From: Paracoccus saliphilus
Lineage (GTDB): Bacteria > Pseudomonadota > Alphaproteobacteria > Rhodobacterales > Rhodobacteraceae
Reading direction: 5' to 3'
Assembly (NCBI RefSeq): GCF_028553805.1
Contig: NZ_CP067140.1
Span: 1,488,001-1,552,000 of the forward strand
Length of the DNA stretch: 64,000 nt
The translations under genes were made by a program, and so were the position numbers. The number at the start of each line of letters is the position of its first letter. Within the stretch, counting starts at the first letter, position 1. Positions 1 to 9,702 of the stretch are shown piece by piece. Below the pieces are notes generated by a model. The model was not told the origin of the DNA and searched no databases. It saw only the letters and a list, made by a program, of their open reading frames with translations.

Positions 1-195
1 CGCCCGGTGGGCCAACCAGCCGCCATTGATATAGTTGTTTCCCTGCAGCGCGGTTGGCCAACCGCAACGGCTCTATCGCTGCCGAGAAGGGCAGCAACGT
101 GAAACGGTCGAGGAGCAGGAAGGTGAAACGGCGCGGTTTGTCGGATTGCATGGAGCTGTCTCTGCGCAAGTGTAGCGACCACCTCACAACAGGGA

Positions 196-222
196 ATTTC
201 AGATATGCGCAAGATCTGAAAT
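196..222. promoter_or_regulatory. Perfect 9-bp inverted repeat, possible operator
   Basis: ATTTCAGAT at 196-204 is the exact reverse complement of ATCTGAAAT at 214-222, with ATGCGCAAG between them. The dyad lies about 150 bp upstream of the DAHP synthase start and overlaps the first copy of the 18-bp direct repeat. An operator or a leader hairpin are both possible; there is no U-run after it, so a terminator is unlikely. Confidence 0.4.
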
Positions 223-262
223 TATGCGTCTCGTCCCATTTGCTTATGCGCAAGATCCGAAA
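204..262. repeat. Two 18-bp direct repeats 41 bp apart
   Basis: TATGCGCAAGATCYGAAA occurs at 204-221 and 245-262 with a single mismatch (T versus C). The spacing of 41 bp is close to four helical turns. A shorter TGCGCAAG match sits at 163-170. The position upstream of an aromatic amino acid pathway gene suggests a regulator binding site, which is inference. Confidence 0.5.
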
Positions 263-369
263 ATCTCGCCTCTCATGGTACTCGCTTCGTGTTTGCGAGG
301 CAATGTGCTCTTTCCCTGAGGGGGCGAAGCGATTATATCGGCCCGACAGTCTTTCAAGGAGCATGTGCC

Positions 370-1782
370 ATGACGCAGGAGAATCGCAAACCCGCCGCTG
401 CCCAGAACTGGGACAAGGCTGGCTGGCGCGCCTATCCGCGCGTGCAGATGCCGGATTATACCGATGCCGCCGCGTTGGCGGTGGCAGAGGAGCAGCTTCG
501 CCGTTACCCGCCGCTGGTTTTCGCGGGCGAGGCGCTGCGCCTGCGCGCGCAGCTTGCCGAAGTGTCGGAAGGCCGCGCCTTCCTGCTGCAGGGCGGCGAT
601 TGCGCCGAGAGCTTTGCCGAGTTCAGCGCCGACAATATCCGTGACACCTTCAAGGTGATGCTGCAAATGGCGGTGGTGCTGACCTGGGGCGCGCAGCTTC
701 CGGTGGTCAAGGTCGGACGCATGGCGGGCCAGTTCGCCAAGCCCCGCAGCGCCCCGACCGAGACGGTGGATGGCGTCGAGCTGCCCAGCTATCGCGGCGA
801 TATCATCAACGGTTTCGACTTCACCTCCGAGGCGCGGGTTCCCGATCCGGGCCGGATGCTGGCTGCCTATACGCAGGCGGCGTCATCGCTGAACCTGCTG
901 CGGGCCTATTCGACCGGCGGCTATGCCGACATGCACCTGGTCCAGAACTGGATCGCCGATTTCGTCGGCGGGCCAGAGGCGGCGAAATACCGCGATATCG
1001 CCGACCGTATCCGCGACGCGATGGCCTTCATGCAGGCAGCGGGCGTGAATTCCGACACCGCTCATCAGTTGAGCAAGGTGGATTTCTACACCAGCCACGA
1101 GGCGCTGCTGCTGGAATATGAAGAGGCACTGGCGCGTGTCGATGCGACGACCGGGGTGACGGTTGCGGGATCGGGTCACATGATCTGGATCGGCGACCGC
1201 ACCCGTCAGCCCGATGGCGCGCATGTGGAATTCTGCCGCGGCGTGCATAACCCGATCGGTCTGAAATGCGGCCCAAGCATGACGAGCGAGGATCTCAAGC
1301 TGCTTCTCGCCAAGCTGAACCCCGAGAACGAGGCGGGGCGGCTGACGCTGATCTCGCGTTTCGGTGCGGGCAAGGTCGGGGATCACCTGCCACAATTGAT
1401 CAAGGTGGTGCAGGAAGAGGGGGCGAAGGTCGTCTGGCATTGCGATCCGATGCATGGCAACACGATCAAATCGGCCTCGGGCTACAAGACCCGGCCATTC
1501 GATTCCGTGCTGCGCGAGGTGCGCGAGTTCTTCGCGATCCATGGCGCCGAGGGCACCATTCCCGGCGGCGTGCATTTCGAGATGACCGGCCGCGACGTGA
1601 CCGAATGCACCGGGGGCGTGCGCGCGGTGACGGACGAGGATCTGTCCGACCGCTATCACACCGCCTGCGATCCGCGCCTGAATGCCAGCCAGTCGCTGGA
1701 ACTGGCCTTCCTGGTGGCCGAGGAGTTGCGCGCCCGCCGCGAGGCGGCAGCGGCTCCGTCAAACGGCGTCAAGGTCGGCTGA
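370..1782 (+). CDS. aroG: 3-deoxy-7-phosphoheptulonate synthase, class II
   Basis: This 470-residue enzyme condenses phosphoenolpyruvate with erythrose 4-phosphate, the first step of the shikimate pathway. It is the class II (plant/mycobacterial type) fold: [11 protein letters not shown] near residue 76, then [26 protein letters not shown] and the C-terminal [15 protein letters not shown] are family hallmarks. Length matches bacterial members. The start at 370 is chosen for its AAGGAG nine bases upstream; the frame is open further upstream but that part is not family-like. It is transcribed alone and ends at a shared terminator with the convergent acyltransferase gene. Confidence 0.95.
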   Translation: MTQENRKPAAAQNWDKAGWRAYPRVQMPDYTDAAALAVAEEQLRRYPPLVFAGEALRLRAQLAEVSEGRAFLLQGGDCAESFAEFSADNIRDTFKVMLQMAVVLTWGAQLPVVKVGRMAGQFAKPRSAPTETVDGVELPSYRGDIINGFDFTSEARVPDPGRMLAAYTQAASSLNLLRAYSTGGYADMHLVQNWIADFVGGPEAAKYRDIADRIRDAMAFMQAAGVNSDTAHQLSKVDFYTSHEALLLEYEEALARVDATTGVTVAGSGHMIWIGDRTRQPDGAHVEFCRGVHNPIGLKCGPSMTSEDLKLLLAKLNPENEAGRLTLISRFGAGKVGDHLPQLIKVVQEEGAKVVWHCDPMHGNTIKSASGYKTRPFDSVLREVREFFAIHGAEGTIPGGVHFEMTGRDVTECTGGVRAVTDEDLSDRYHTACDPRLNASQSLELAFLVAEELRARREAAAAPSNGVKVG

Positions 1783-1805
1783 GCAAATGTTGCATTGTTA
1801 ACGGG

Positions 1806-1832
1806 AAAAGGCGGCCATCGGGGCTGCCTTTT
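1806..1832. terminator. Bidirectional terminator between convergent genes
   Basis: AAAAGGCGGC (1806-1815) pairs with GCTGCCTTTT (1823-1832), with one G-U wobble and a 7-nt loop. A-runs and T-runs on both sides allow it to work for the DAHP synthase gene on the plus strand and the acyltransferase gene on the minus strand, whose stop codon abuts it at 1833. Confidence 0.8.
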
Positions 1833-2705
1833 TCATTTCCAACGCCGGTGAACCCAGAACCATTGTTCCATATGGCGGCGCACCAGCGCCTCGAGATCGT
1901 CATTCAGCGCCTGCATCATCGCGGCGGGTTCACCATGTTCGACCGGTTCACCCACATGGACGCGAAAGGACAGCCCGTCGGGTTGGCGGATGCCATGCAC
2001 CGGCAGGATCAACGCGTCATAGCGGATCGCCAGTTCGGCCGGGGTCAGAACGGTCCTGCTTGGCAGACCGAAGAATTCCAGCTCGGGCGCGTGCCGGTCA
2101 TGCTGGTCGAAGCCGAGGGCAAGCCAGCCGCCTCCTTTCAGGAAGCGCAGCATCGCCGCCAGCCCGGCCCGCCCGCGCGGAAAGAGCGGCTCTGCGATGG
2201 CGGTGATCGCCGGGATATAGTGGCGGTTGAAGGCCTCGTTATTCATCGGCCTATATAGCGCGCCGACCGGCCAGCCGCGACTGGCCAGCGCCGTGCGCAT
2301 GGCGTCGTAATTGCCGAAATGGGCGCAGCCGATGATGACTGGCCGTCCCGCCTCGAAGGCGGCTTCCAGCGCGGACAGGCCCGGCCCTTCCAGCGGATCG
2401 GCCTCGCGGATGCGGCGGGTGAATTCCTCGCCCGAATAGATCTCGGCCACCGAGCGGCCGGCATTGCTTGGCACCGCGCGCACCAATGCCTCGACCTCCT
2501 TGCCGGTCAAATCGGGCCTTGCCAATGCCAGGTTGTCACGAATCCGACGCCGCCAGCCCGCGACCGGTGCCAGCAGATGCGAGAACAGCCAGCCCATGGC
2601 GGGGATGCGCCGCTCATATGGCAGCAGCCGCACCAGCCCCATGACCGCTAGAAAGGCGCCATTCGCGAGCCGGTCGCTCAGCGGTAATCTGTCATCTTCG
2701 CTCAT
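1833..2705 (-). CDS. Lysophospholipid/lipid A acyltransferase family protein (LpxL/HtrB type)
   Basis: The 290-residue product belongs to the membrane-bound acyltransferases that add secondary acyl chains to lipid A. The HX4D catalytic motif is visible as HFGNYD around residue 120, followed by ALYRPMNN and, later, LGFDQHDRHAPELEFFG. Residues 15-60 are hydrophobic and basic, fitting a membrane-anchored enzyme. The start at 2705 overlaps the stop of the upstream EamA gene (ATGA), so the two are translationally coupled. The exact acyl donor and acceptor cannot be read from the sequence. Confidence 0.85.
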   Translation of the reverse strand: MSEDDRLPLSDRLANGAFLAVMGLVRLLPYERRIPAMGWLFSHLLAPVAGWRRRIRDNLALARPDLTGKEVEALVRAVPSNAGRSVAEIYSGEEFTRRIREADPLEGPGLSALEAAFEAGRPVIIGCAHFGNYDAMRTALASRGWPVGALYRPMNNEAFNRHYIPAITAIAEPLFPRGRAGLAAMLRFLKGGGWLALGFDQHDRHAPELEFFGLPSRTVLTPAELAIRYDALILPVHGIRQPDGLSFRVHVGEPVEHGEPAAMMQALNDDLEALVRRHMEQWFWVHRRWK

Positions 2706-3628
2706 TGATCCTTTCGCGCCGCACGGGCTTCGCGCGACCAGACATAGAGACCTGCGCCCACGATAATGGCTGCCCCAAGGATGGTCCAGCGGTCTGGAAA
2801 CTGGCCGAAGAACAGCAGGCCCCACAACCCGGCCCAGATCAGCCCGGTATAACCGAAGGGCGCCAGCACCCCGGCCTCGGCGGTGGAGAAGGCGCGGACC
2901 AGAAGCCACTGGCTGAGCGTGCCGAAAAAGGCCAGCAGCAGGAAAACCCACCAATGCGCGGGATCGATCGGCTGCCAGATGAAGGGCACGATCGCAGAGG
3001 TCGCGACAGTGCCGAACACCGCCGACCACATGACCGAGGTTTCGACCGAATCGCTGCGCACCATGCGTGTCAGCAAGGCGCCCATGGCAAAGGTGAAGGC
3101 CCCGGCCAGCGGCAGGAGCGCGGCAGGCTGGAAAACACCCAATCCGGGGCGGATAATGATGAATGCTCCGATCATCGCCGCCGCGATCCCCGTCACCCTG
3201 CGCGGTCCGATCCTTTCACCCAGGAACAGCGCGGCGCCCAAGGTGATCAGCACCGGGTTCAGATCCATGATCGCGGTCGCCTCGGCCAACCCGATATATT
3301 GCAACGAGGTGAAGAACAGCCCCACCGAGCCAAGCTGCATCAGGGCCCGGCCTGCCTGCAATCCCGGTTGCCGCGTTCGCAGCAGGCCGAATATGCGCCC
3401 TCGGAAAATGGCAGTAAAAATCAGGATATTGCCGACGAAACGTGCCCAGACCACCTGCGCCGGGTGATAATGCTGCGTCAGGAATTTCGCGGTGGCGTCC
3501 ATCAGGGTGAATCCAAGGATCGCCCCCAGGAGCAGGGCTATCCCGGCCGCGTTTCCACCCGCCGCAGGACGGCGTAGCCCGTCCCGCTCGCGCCCCATCA
3601 GAGCAAAGGCCCGCGCCAGGACTTGCAT
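2702..3628 (-). CDS. EamA/DMT-family membrane transporter
   Basis: A 308-residue protein with about ten hydrophobic segments arranged as two EamA repeats. The first runs from about residue 28 (IALLLGAILGFTLMDATAKF), the second from about 165 after the IIRPG turn typical of the family. It should export or import a small metabolite; the substrate is unknown. It is coupled to the downstream acyltransferase by an ATGA overlap. The start at 3628 lacks a strong Shine-Dalgarno; a later ATG at residue 11 is possible. Confidence 0.85.
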   Translation of the reverse strand: MQVLARAFALMGRERDGLRRPAAGGNAAGIALLLGAILGFTLMDATAKFLTQHYHPAQVVWARFVGNILIFTAIFRGRIFGLLRTRQPGLQAGRALMQLGSVGLFFTSLQYIGLAEATAIMDLNPVLITLGAALFLGERIGPRRVTGIAAAMIGAFIIIRPGLGVFQPAALLPLAGAFTFAMGALLTRMVRSDSVETSVMWSAVFGTVATSAIVPFIWQPIDPAHWWVFLLLAFFGTLSQWLLVRAFSTAEAGVLAPFGYTGLIWAGLWGLLFFGQFPDRWTILGAAIIVGAGLYVWSREARAARKDQ

Positions 3629-3666
3629 CAGCCGTGCACCGAAACAGCCGGACAGATGCCCGGCTG

Positions 3667-3695
3667 CTTCTTCTTCATGAAAATATCCCCGCCGG
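3667..3695 (-). repeat. Dispersed intergenic element, short copy 1
   Basis: Read on the minus strand this is the ATATTTTCATGAAGAAG form of the dispersed element, without the long GC hairpin; only a short CCGGCGGGG remains before it. It lies 15 bp after the transketolase stop and about 40 bp before the EamA start. The A-rich centre (ATTTTCATG instead of ATTTGCATG) is shared with copy 5. Confidence 0.7.
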
Positions 3696-3710
3696 AGGCA
3701 AGAATCCTTG

Positions 3711-5738
3711 TCACAACAGCGCCTTTGCGCGCTCAGTCACGGCCTCCGCGGTGATTCCGAACTCCTTGTAGAGCGCCGGTGCAGGGGCCGAAGCGCCGAA
3801 GCTCTCCATGCCGATGAAGGCGGATTTCTCCTCGCGCCCGCGCTCGCCCAATAGCAGCCAGTCCCAGGGCTGGCGGATGGCGGCCTCGATGGCGATGCGG
3901 ACGGTGCCGCCCGGCAGAACCTCTTCGCGATAGGCCTGGGATTGGGCGCGGAACAGTTCCATCGAGGGGACCGAGACGACGCGGGTCGGGGTGCCCTCGG
4001 CCTCCAGCGTCTCGCGGGCGGCGACGGCGATCTCGACTTCCGATCCGGTGGCCATCAGTACCACGGCGGGCTTGCCGCCAGATGCTTCGCGCAGCACATA
4101 GGCGCCCTTCAGCGACAGGTTCTCGTCCTGGTGATTGCTCCGGAGCGTTGGCAGGTTCTGCCGCGACAACGCCATGACCGAGGGCGCAGTATCGTGCGAC
4201 AGGGCGATTTCCCAGGCTTCCGCGGTTTCGACCTGATCGCAGGGGCGAAGGGTGATGGTATTTGGCGTGGCGCGGCAGATGGCCAGATGCTCGACCGGCT
4301 GGTGGGTCGGGCCGTCCTCGCCCAGGCCGATGCTGTCATGGGTCATGACATAGGTCACCGGCAGGCCCATCAGCGCCGACAGCCGCATTGCGCCGCGCGC
4401 GTAATCGGTGAAAGTCAGGAAGGTGCCGCCATAGGGGCGGAAACCGCCGTGCAGCCAGATGCCGTTCATCGCGGCGGCCATGCCATGTTCGCGGATGCCG
4501 TAATGGATGTAGCGGCCAAGCCGGTTCCCGGCGTTGAAGATACCCATCTCGGGCGTCAGGGTGTTGTTCGATCCGGTCAGGTCCGCCGAGCCGCCGAAAT
4601 TCTCGGGCATCACCGGGTTCAGTGCCGCGAGCACGTTCTCGCTGGCCTTGCGGGTGGCGAGCTTGGGCTGCTCTTCCGAGGTTTTCTGCTTCATCTCGCG
4701 GATGGTCTGGGCGAGCTGCGGGTTGACCTCGTTGCCGATCCGGCGTGCGAAATCGTCGCGGGGATTCGAGCTGAGCGCATCGACACGGGATTGCCATTCC
4801 TTGCGCGCGGCTGCGCCCCGAGCGCCGATCTCGCGCCAGCTTGCGGCGATGCCCTCGGGAATCTCGAAGGCGGTCTCACTGTCCCAGCCATAGGCCTTTC
4901 GGGTTGCGGCGATCTCTTCGGCGCCAAGCGGCGCACCATGGGCCTTGGCGCTGTCGGATTTCGTCGGTGCGCCGAAGCCGATGATCGTCTTGCACGAGAC
5001 CAGGACCGGGCGGCCGTCATCCTTGGCGGCCTCGGTCAGGGCGCGGTCGATATCGGCGGCGTCATGGCCGTCGCATTCGAGCACCCGCCAGCCCGATGCG
5101 GCAAGGCGCGCCATCTGGTCGGTCTTGTCCGACAGGCTGACGCGGCCATCGATGGTGATGTCGTTATTGTCCCACAGCACGATCAGACGGCCCAGTTGCT
5201 GGTTACCGGCCAGGCCGACGGCCTCTTGGCTGATGCCTTCCATCAGACAGCCATCGCCGACGATGACCCACGTCCGGTGATCGCAGAGCTCGGCGCCGAA
5301 TTCGGCGCGCATCGCCTCTTCGGCCATGGCCATGCCGACGGCGGTCGAGATGCCTTGCCCAAGCGGGCCGGTCGTCGTTTCGATCCCCTCGGCATGTCCG
5401 TATTCAGGGTGGCCCGCGGTGATCGAGCCCAGTTGCCGGAAATGCTTGATCTGCTCGATGGTCATCTGCTGGTAGCCGGTCAGGTGCAGCAGCGAGTAGA
5501 GCAGCATCGAGCCATGACCCGCCGACAGCACGAACCGGTCGCGGTCGAACCAATGCGGCGCGGAGGCGTCGAATTTCAGGTGATTGCGGAACAGCACTGT
5601 GGCCACATCGGCCATGCCCATCGGCATGCCGGGATGGCCGGATTTCGCGGCCTCGACCGCGTCCATCGCCAGCACGCGGATGGCGCTGGCCAGTTTCCAG
5701 TGATCGGGGTCGGCTTTGCGGCGGGCATCGAGATCCAT
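3711..5738 (-). CDS. tkt: Transketolase
   Basis: Thiamine-diphosphate enzyme of the pentose phosphate pathway, 675 residues, the usual bacterial length. Visible signatures are the N-terminal [13 protein letters not shown], the ThDP-binding GDGCLMEG followed by [11 protein letters not shown], the central [12 protein letters not shown] and [16 protein letters not shown]. The start at 5738 ([14 protein letters not shown]) has AAGGACC just upstream. It stands apart from the MarR gene by 157 bp and probably has its own promoter. The long open frame on the opposite strand is a GC shadow. Confidence 0.97.
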   Translation of the reverse strand: MDLDARRKADPDHWKLASAIRVLAMDAVEAAKSGHPGMPMGMADVATVLFRNHLKFDASAPHWFDRDRFVLSAGHGSMLLYSLLHLTGYQQMTIEQIKHFRQLGSITAGHPEYGHAEGIETTTGPLGQGISTAVGMAMAEEAMRAEFGAELCDHRTWVIVGDGCLMEGISQEAVGLAGNQQLGRLIVLWDNNDITIDGRVSLSDKTDQMARLAASGWRVLECDGHDAADIDRALTEAAKDDGRPVLVSCKTIIGFGAPTKSDSAKAHGAPLGAEEIAATRKAYGWDSETAFEIPEGIAASWREIGARGAAARKEWQSRVDALSSNPRDDFARRIGNEVNPQLAQTIREMKQKTSEEQPKLATRKASENVLAALNPVMPENFGGSADLTGSNNTLTPEMGIFNAGNRLGRYIHYGIREHGMAAAMNGIWLHGGFRPYGGTFLTFTDYARGAMRLSALMGLPVTYVMTHDSIGLGEDGPTHQPVEHLAICRATPNTITLRPCDQVETAEAWEIALSHDTAPSVMALSRQNLPTLRSNHQDENLSLKGAYVLREASGGKPAVVLMATGSEVEIAVAARETLEAEGTPTRVVSVPSMELFRAQSQAYREEVLPGGTVRIAIEAAIRQPWDWLLLGERGREEKSAFIGMESFGASAPAPALYKEFGITAEAVTERAKALL

Positions 5739-5895
5739 GGTGGTCCTTCGGGTCTGGGTCGCTTTGTTGCTTGGTAGGGTTAACACGGGCCGGTTGCAAG
5801 TCGGGCGTCGCCTGTATGTGCGCAATTATCCCGGCTGTATAAGCGCGACTATGGTGGCCATTCGCACCCTGACCCCGCCAGAAATCGTTTCGTGA

Positions 5896-6336
5896 TCAGG
5901 GTTGCTCTTCGGTTGCGCCATTGGCGATGAGCCGATCCAGTCCAGCCTCGAAACTTGCCGCGTCCTTGCCCAGCTCTGCCCGGAGTTCAGCCTGGAATAC
6001 ATCGGCGATGCGACCGAGATCCTGCATCAGGTCATGGCCCTTTCCGGTCAGTTCGAGCGCGATCAGGCGGCGGTCCGTCTCGTGGCCGGATTTGCGCAGC
6101 AATCCCACGCTTTCCATCCGCGACGCCGCCCTGCTGACGATGGATTTGTCCAGATTAACCCGCTTGTGGATATCGCGCACGCTCACCGCGCCCTCATTGG
6201 CCAGATGCGCCATCACCCGCCATTCCGGGATCGACAGGCCCGAGCGCTCTTGATGCAATGCGGCGAAGCGGCGGCTGATCTGGGTGGCCGCGACATTCAG
6301 GCGATAGGGCAGGAACTCATCCAGATTGAACGGCAT
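5896..6336 (-). CDS. MarR-family transcriptional regulator
   Basis: A 146-residue winged-helix protein. MarR hallmarks are LSIPEWRVMAHLA, VSVRDIHKRVNLDKSIVSRA (recognition helix) and the wing GLLRKSGHETDRRLIALELT. The start at 6336 has AAAGGAG seven bases upstream. The motif TTGC-AAGA-GCAA lies 36 bp upstream of the start. The same TTGC-N4-GCAA core occurs twice in a larger dyad in the hmgA promoter. I infer that this protein represses itself and the homogentisate operon, in the manner of known MarR-type regulators of tyrosine catabolism. No cysteines are present, so thiol sensing is unlikely. Confidence 0.88.
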   Translation of the reverse strand: MPFNLDEFLPYRLNVAATQISRRFAALHQERSGLSIPEWRVMAHLANEGAVSVRDIHKRVNLDKSIVSRAASRMESVGLLRKSGHETDRRLIALELTGKGHDLMQDLGRIADVFQAELRAELGKDAASFEAGLDRLIANGATEEQP

Positions 6337-6371
6337 CGGGCTCTCCTTTTGCGGCAGATCATCAAAAAAAC

Positions 6372-6385
6372 GTTGCAAGAGCAAC
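6372..6385. promoter_or_regulatory. Candidate MarR operator, TTGC-N4-GCAA
   Basis: GTTGC (6372-6376) and GCAAC (6381-6385) form a perfect dyad around AAGA, between the MarR gene and the divergent MFS gene. The half-sites and the 4-nt spacing match both halves of the hmgA promoter dyad. Autoregulation is inferred. Confidence 0.6.
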
Positions 6386-6574
6386 AAGAATATCTATCGG
6401 CTGCCATGCAGGCCCGTGTCTTGCAGCCGGGTGTCGCCTGTGCAATCAATCTGCGGGAGCTTGGCAGATGTGATTGCCTGCCGTGTTCCGTTTACCGCAC
6501 AGACCTGGAACAGTGCCGGACAATCTGACCTGCCGAGGGCAGGGCTGGTCCGGTCGAAGACATGGCCCGATCCG

Positions 6575-7798
6575 ATGCTGAACTTTTTTCATACGAATAT
6601 CCGCTGGCTCGGCGTCGGGTTTCTTCTGACATTCGCATCGGCTTTCGGGCAGACATGGTTCATCTCGCTCTTTGCCGATTTCATCAAGGCCGAATATGCG
6701 CTGACCGATGGCAGTTGGGGCGGCCTTTATACCGGTGCGACGCTGAGCGCTGCCGCGCTGATGTTCCTGCGGGGATCGGTGGCCGATACGGTCGGGCTGT
6801 CGCGGCTGACCCCGGTCATGACCATCATCTTTGCCTGTGCCGCCCTGGGGATGGCTGCCGTGCAATCGGTCTGGATGCTGGGGATCGTGTTGTTCCTGCT
6901 GCGCTTTTGCGGGCAGGGCATGTTCACCCATATCGCCATGACCGCAATGGGCCGGTGGTTCGAGGCAAGGCGGGGTCAGGCCGTGTCGATTGCCGCATTG
7001 GGGCATCCTGCGGGAGAGATCGTCATCCCGCTGCTTGCCGTGCTGATGATCGGAGCACTTGGCTGGCGGCAGACATGGATCGCGGTGGCGGCGGTTCTTT
7101 TGCTGGTCGTGACGCCGGCCTTGTTGGTCTTGCTTTCCGAGGGCAGGTCGCCCGCGGGACATGCGGACCAGACGCCACGTCCGGGACTGATGGGGCGGCA
7201 ATGGCGGCGGAGCGATGCGGTGCGGCACTGGTTGCTGCCCGCCTTGCTGCCGATCCTGCTGACCCCCGGTTTCATCAGCACGGTGATCTATTTTCACCAG
7301 GCTCATGTCGCCGCGGTCAAGGGCTGGAGCCTGGTCGAGATGGCTCCGGGATACACGGCATTCGGGATCTCGTCGGTGATCGCGGCTTTCGCGACGGGAT
7401 GGGCGGCGGATCAGGTCGGTCCGCAGCGATTGCTGCCAGTCTTGCTGATCCCGATGGGGTTCGGCGTCGCTCTGCTTGGGTCGGCCAGCCATGTCGCGAC
7501 CTGGTATGTCGTGCTTGGCTCGCTTGGCATGACGCTCGGGATCGCCAGTTCGCTCTGGGGAGTGCTGTTCCCGGTGCTTTACGGGACGGTGCATCTGGGG
7601 GCGATCCGGTCACTGGCGACGACCATCATGGTGATCTCGACCGCGATCGGGCCGGGGATTACCGGGGTGCTGATCGATCACGGCGTGGACCTGCCGGTGC
7701 AGAGCCGGTTCATGTCGCTATGGTGCTTTGCGATGGTGGGGTTTTGCTGGCTGATCCTGCGGCGCCTGAACGGCGATCTTGCGGAAGCCCGATCCTAG
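6575..7798 (+). CDS. MFS transporter
   Basis: A 407-residue major facilitator with about twelve hydrophobic segments, starting with TM1 at residues 10-32. Family features are GLYTGATLSAAALMFLRGSVAD (loop 2-3 region), an arginine-rich central loop around residues 185-210, and GWAADQVGPQRLL at the start of the second half. The substrate cannot be told. It is divergent from the MarR gene and shares its operator region, so it may belong to the same regulon. The start at 6575 is the last ATG before TM1 but has no strong Shine-Dalgarno; an alternative start upstream is possible. Confidence 0.85.
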   Translation: MLNFFHTNIRWLGVGFLLTFASAFGQTWFISLFADFIKAEYALTDGSWGGLYTGATLSAAALMFLRGSVADTVGLSRLTPVMTIIFACAALGMAAVQSVWMLGIVLFLLRFCGQGMFTHIAMTAMGRWFEARRGQAVSIAALGHPAGEIVIPLLAVLMIGALGWRQTWIAVAAVLLLVVTPALLVLLSEGRSPAGHADQTPRPGLMGRQWRRSDAVRHWLLPALLPILLTPGFISTVIYFHQAHVAAVKGWSLVEMAPGYTAFGISSVIAAFATGWAADQVGPQRLLPVLLIPMGFGVALLGSASHVATWYVVLGSLGMTLGIASSLWGVLFPVLYGTVHLGAIRSLATTIMVISTAIGPGITGVLIDHGVDLPVQSRFMSLWCFAMVGFCWLILRRLNGDLAEARS

Positions 7799-7803
7799 GC
7801 CGA

Positions 7804-8151
7804 TCAGCCCCGTCCGCTGCGACAGGCAACGCAGCAGCCGTAAGTCGGGTCGAGTTCGAGCCGCGCGAAGGGGATCGGCTCTCCGCATTCCTCGCAATAG
7901 CCGAATTCGCCCTCTGCCATGCGTGACAGGGCGGCCTCGATGGCGCGGATGCGTTGGCCGCGGCGCGCTTCGACAGCGCTGGCCATGGCCTGATTCTGCA
8001 TCGCATCCATGCGCGACAACCGGCCGACGCTTTGCTGATCGAGTTCGACTGGCCTGCGCGACTCGGCCGTTTCTTCGGATTCAGCGCGTAGCCGGATCAG
8101 CTCTTGATGCAGGAGTGGCTTGAAATGGTCCTGTATTTCATCCGGTTTCAA
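7804..8151 (-). CDS. DksA/TraR-family C4 zinc-finger protein
   Basis: A small (115-residue) protein with a charged N-terminal helical region (LHQELIRLRAESEETAESRR) and a C-terminal zinc finger CEEC...CVAC preceded by MAEGEFGYCEECGEPI, typical of TraR/DksA proteins that bind the RNA polymerase secondary channel. I place the start at a TTG codon (8151) because GGAGG lies seven bases before it; the upstream ATG at 8187 has no ribosome site and would precede it by 12 residues. It is shorter than E. coli DksA. Role in transcription is inferred from family. Confidence 0.85.
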   Translation of the reverse strand: MKPDEIQDHFKPLLHQELIRLRAESEETAESRRPVELDQQSVGRLSRMDAMQNQAMASAVEARRGQRIRAIEAALSRMAEGEFGYCEECGEPIPFARLELDPTYGCCVACRSGRG

Positions 8152-8257
8152 TAAAATCCTCCCCCCTCCGGTCGCCGCCTGGAACATCGACGCCTTGTGA
8201 AAAGATATGCATTTGACGGTCGATAATCCAGCGGCGGGAACGGGTTGTGCCCCGGGC

Positions 8258-8305
8258 TTGACATCATTGCATCAGCAACGATAGTTTCGTTGCAACAGCA
8301 ATGAT
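8258..8305 (+). promoter_or_regulatory. hmgA promoter with a perfect interrupted 43-bp dyad operator
   Basis: A -35 box TTGACA (8258-8263) is 17 bp from a weak -10 ATAGTT (8281-8286). Overlaid is a dyad centred on 8284. ATCATTGC (8263-8270) mirrors GCAATGAT (8298-8305), and GCAACGA (8275-8281) mirrors TCGTTGC (8287-8293). Each half contains TTGC-N4-GCAA. A repressor bound here would cover both promoter boxes. Confidence 0.75.
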
Positions 8306-8329
8306 CAGTTGTTGCGATGGAGGGTGAAG

Positions 8330-9697
8330 ATGGCGAAGCATGAGCTGTCCAATGGCATGACCCGTTCGGCGGGCACGATCGGTACGCATCAGGGCTATAT
8401 GCCGGGCTTTGGCAATGATTTCGAAACCGAGGCGCTGGAGGGGGCGCTGCCGCAGGGGCAGAACTCGCCCCAGAAATGCGCGTATGGGCTTTATGCCGAG
8501 CAGCTTTCCGGCACTGCCTTCACCGCGCCGCGCGGCCAGAACGAGCGGACATGGTGCTATCGCATCCGACCCTCGGTCCGGCATACCGGCGAATTTCGGG
8601 CAATCGATGTCCCTTACTGGAAGACCGCGCCGCATGTGCTGCCAACCGTCACCAGCCTTGGGCAATACCGGTGGGATCCGGTGCCGATGCCTGCGGAGGA
8701 CGAGGACCTGACATGGATCACCGGCATGCGCAGCATGACCACGGCGGGGGATGTGAATATCCAGGTCGGGATGGCGAGCCATATCTATCTTGTCACGCGT
8801 TCCATGCAGGACGAGTATTTCTACTCCGCCGACAGCGAATTACTGATCGTTCCACAAGAGGGGCGGCTGCGTTTCTGTACCGAGCTGGGCGTGATCGAGC
8901 TGGAGCCAAGAGAGATCGCCATCATTCCGCGCGGGCTGGTTTACCGGGTCGAAGTGCTGGAGGGGCCGTGCCGCGGTTTCGTCTGCGAGAATTACGGACA
9001 GAAATTCGATCTGCCGAACCGGGGTCCGATCGGGGCGAACTGCCTCGCTAATCCGCGCGATTTCAAATGCCCGGTAGCAGCTTTCGAGGACAGGGATGTG
9101 CAATCCCGCGTGGTCATCAAATGGTGCGGGCAGTTCCACGAGACGATCATCGATCACAGCCCGCTGGACGTGGTCGCGTGGCACGGTAACTATTGCCCGT
9201 ATAAATATGATTTACGGACATATTCTCCGGTCGGCGCAATCCTGTTCGATCATCCCGATCCGTCGATCTTCACGGTGCTGACCGCGCCTTCGGGGCAGGA
9301 AGGGACGGCGAATATCGATTTCGTGCTGTTCCGCGAGCGCTGGATGGTGGCCGAGCATTCCTTCCGCCCGCCATGGTATCACAAGAACATCATGTCCGAG
9401 CTGATGGGCAATATCTATGGCATCTATGACGCCAAACCGCAGGGCTTCGCGCCGGGCGGGATGAGCCTGCATAATTGCATGCTGCCCCATGGCCCCGACC
9501 GAGACGCTTTCGAGGGCGCGTCGAATGCCGAGTTGAAGCCCGAGAAGCTGGACCAGACCATGTCCTTCATGTTCGAGACTCGCTTTCCGCAACATCTGAC
9601 TGAATTCGCTGCGAAAGAGGCTCCGATGCAGAAGGAGTATATCGAGGTCTGGAACCGGCTTGAGAAGAAATTCGATGGCACGCCGGGGGTGAAATGA
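8330..9697 (+). CDS. hmgA: Homogentisate 1,2-dioxygenase
   Basis: Opens the aromatic ring of homogentisate to maleylacetoacetate in tyrosine and phenylalanine breakdown. It has 455 residues, the usual size. The iron-ligand region [14 protein letters not shown] (His near 350, Glu six residues later) and [13 protein letters not shown] with the third ligand His are intact; the N-terminal [20 protein letters not shown] is a family signature. The start at 8330 follows GGAGGG. It is the first gene of an operon with fahA and maiA and is preceded by the dyad operator at 8263-8305. Confidence 0.97.
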   Translation: MAKHELSNGMTRSAGTIGTHQGYMPGFGNDFETEALEGALPQGQNSPQKCAYGLYAEQLSGTAFTAPRGQNERTWCYRIRPSVRHTGEFRAIDVPYWKTAPHVLPTVTSLGQYRWDPVPMPAEDEDLTWITGMRSMTTAGDVNIQVGMASHIYLVTRSMQDEYFYSADSELLIVPQEGRLRFCTELGVIELEPREIAIIPRGLVYRVEVLEGPCRGFVCENYGQKFDLPNRGPIGANCLANPRDFKCPVAAFEDRDVQSRVVIKWCGQFHETIIDHSPLDVVAWHGNYCPYKYDLRTYSPVGAILFDHPDPSIFTVLTAPSGQEGTANIDFVLFRERWMVAEHSFRPPWYHKNIMSELMGNIYGIYDAKPQGFAPGGMSLHNCMLPHGPDRDAFEGASNAELKPEKLDQTMSFMFETRFPQHLTEFAAKEAPMQKEYIEVWNRLEKKFDGTPGVK

Positions 9698-9702
9698 GAA
9701 AG

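Larger units (their letters stand above)
1..369. other. Upstream region of the DAHP synthase gene, no convincing gene
   Basis: No open frame here has credible protein features; the frames that cross it continue as shadows of the DAHP synthase gene. It holds a perfect 16-bp palindrome GCGGTTGGCCAACCGC at 50-65, three TGCGCAAG copies at 163-170, 206-213 and 247-254, and the dyad and direct repeats listed separately. A Shine-Dalgarno AAGGAG at 356-361 serves the start at 370. The promoter was not located with confidence. Confidence 0.55.

Noticed and set aside
54..644. 196-codon frame at the left edge
   Set aside because: Starts at a TTG without ribosome site and then runs out of frame through the DAHP synthase gene.
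3942..5777. 611-codon open frame opposite transketolase
   Set aside because: Antisense frame of a GC-rich gene; His/Gly/Arg-rich translation with no family signature, while the other strand is a complete transketolase.
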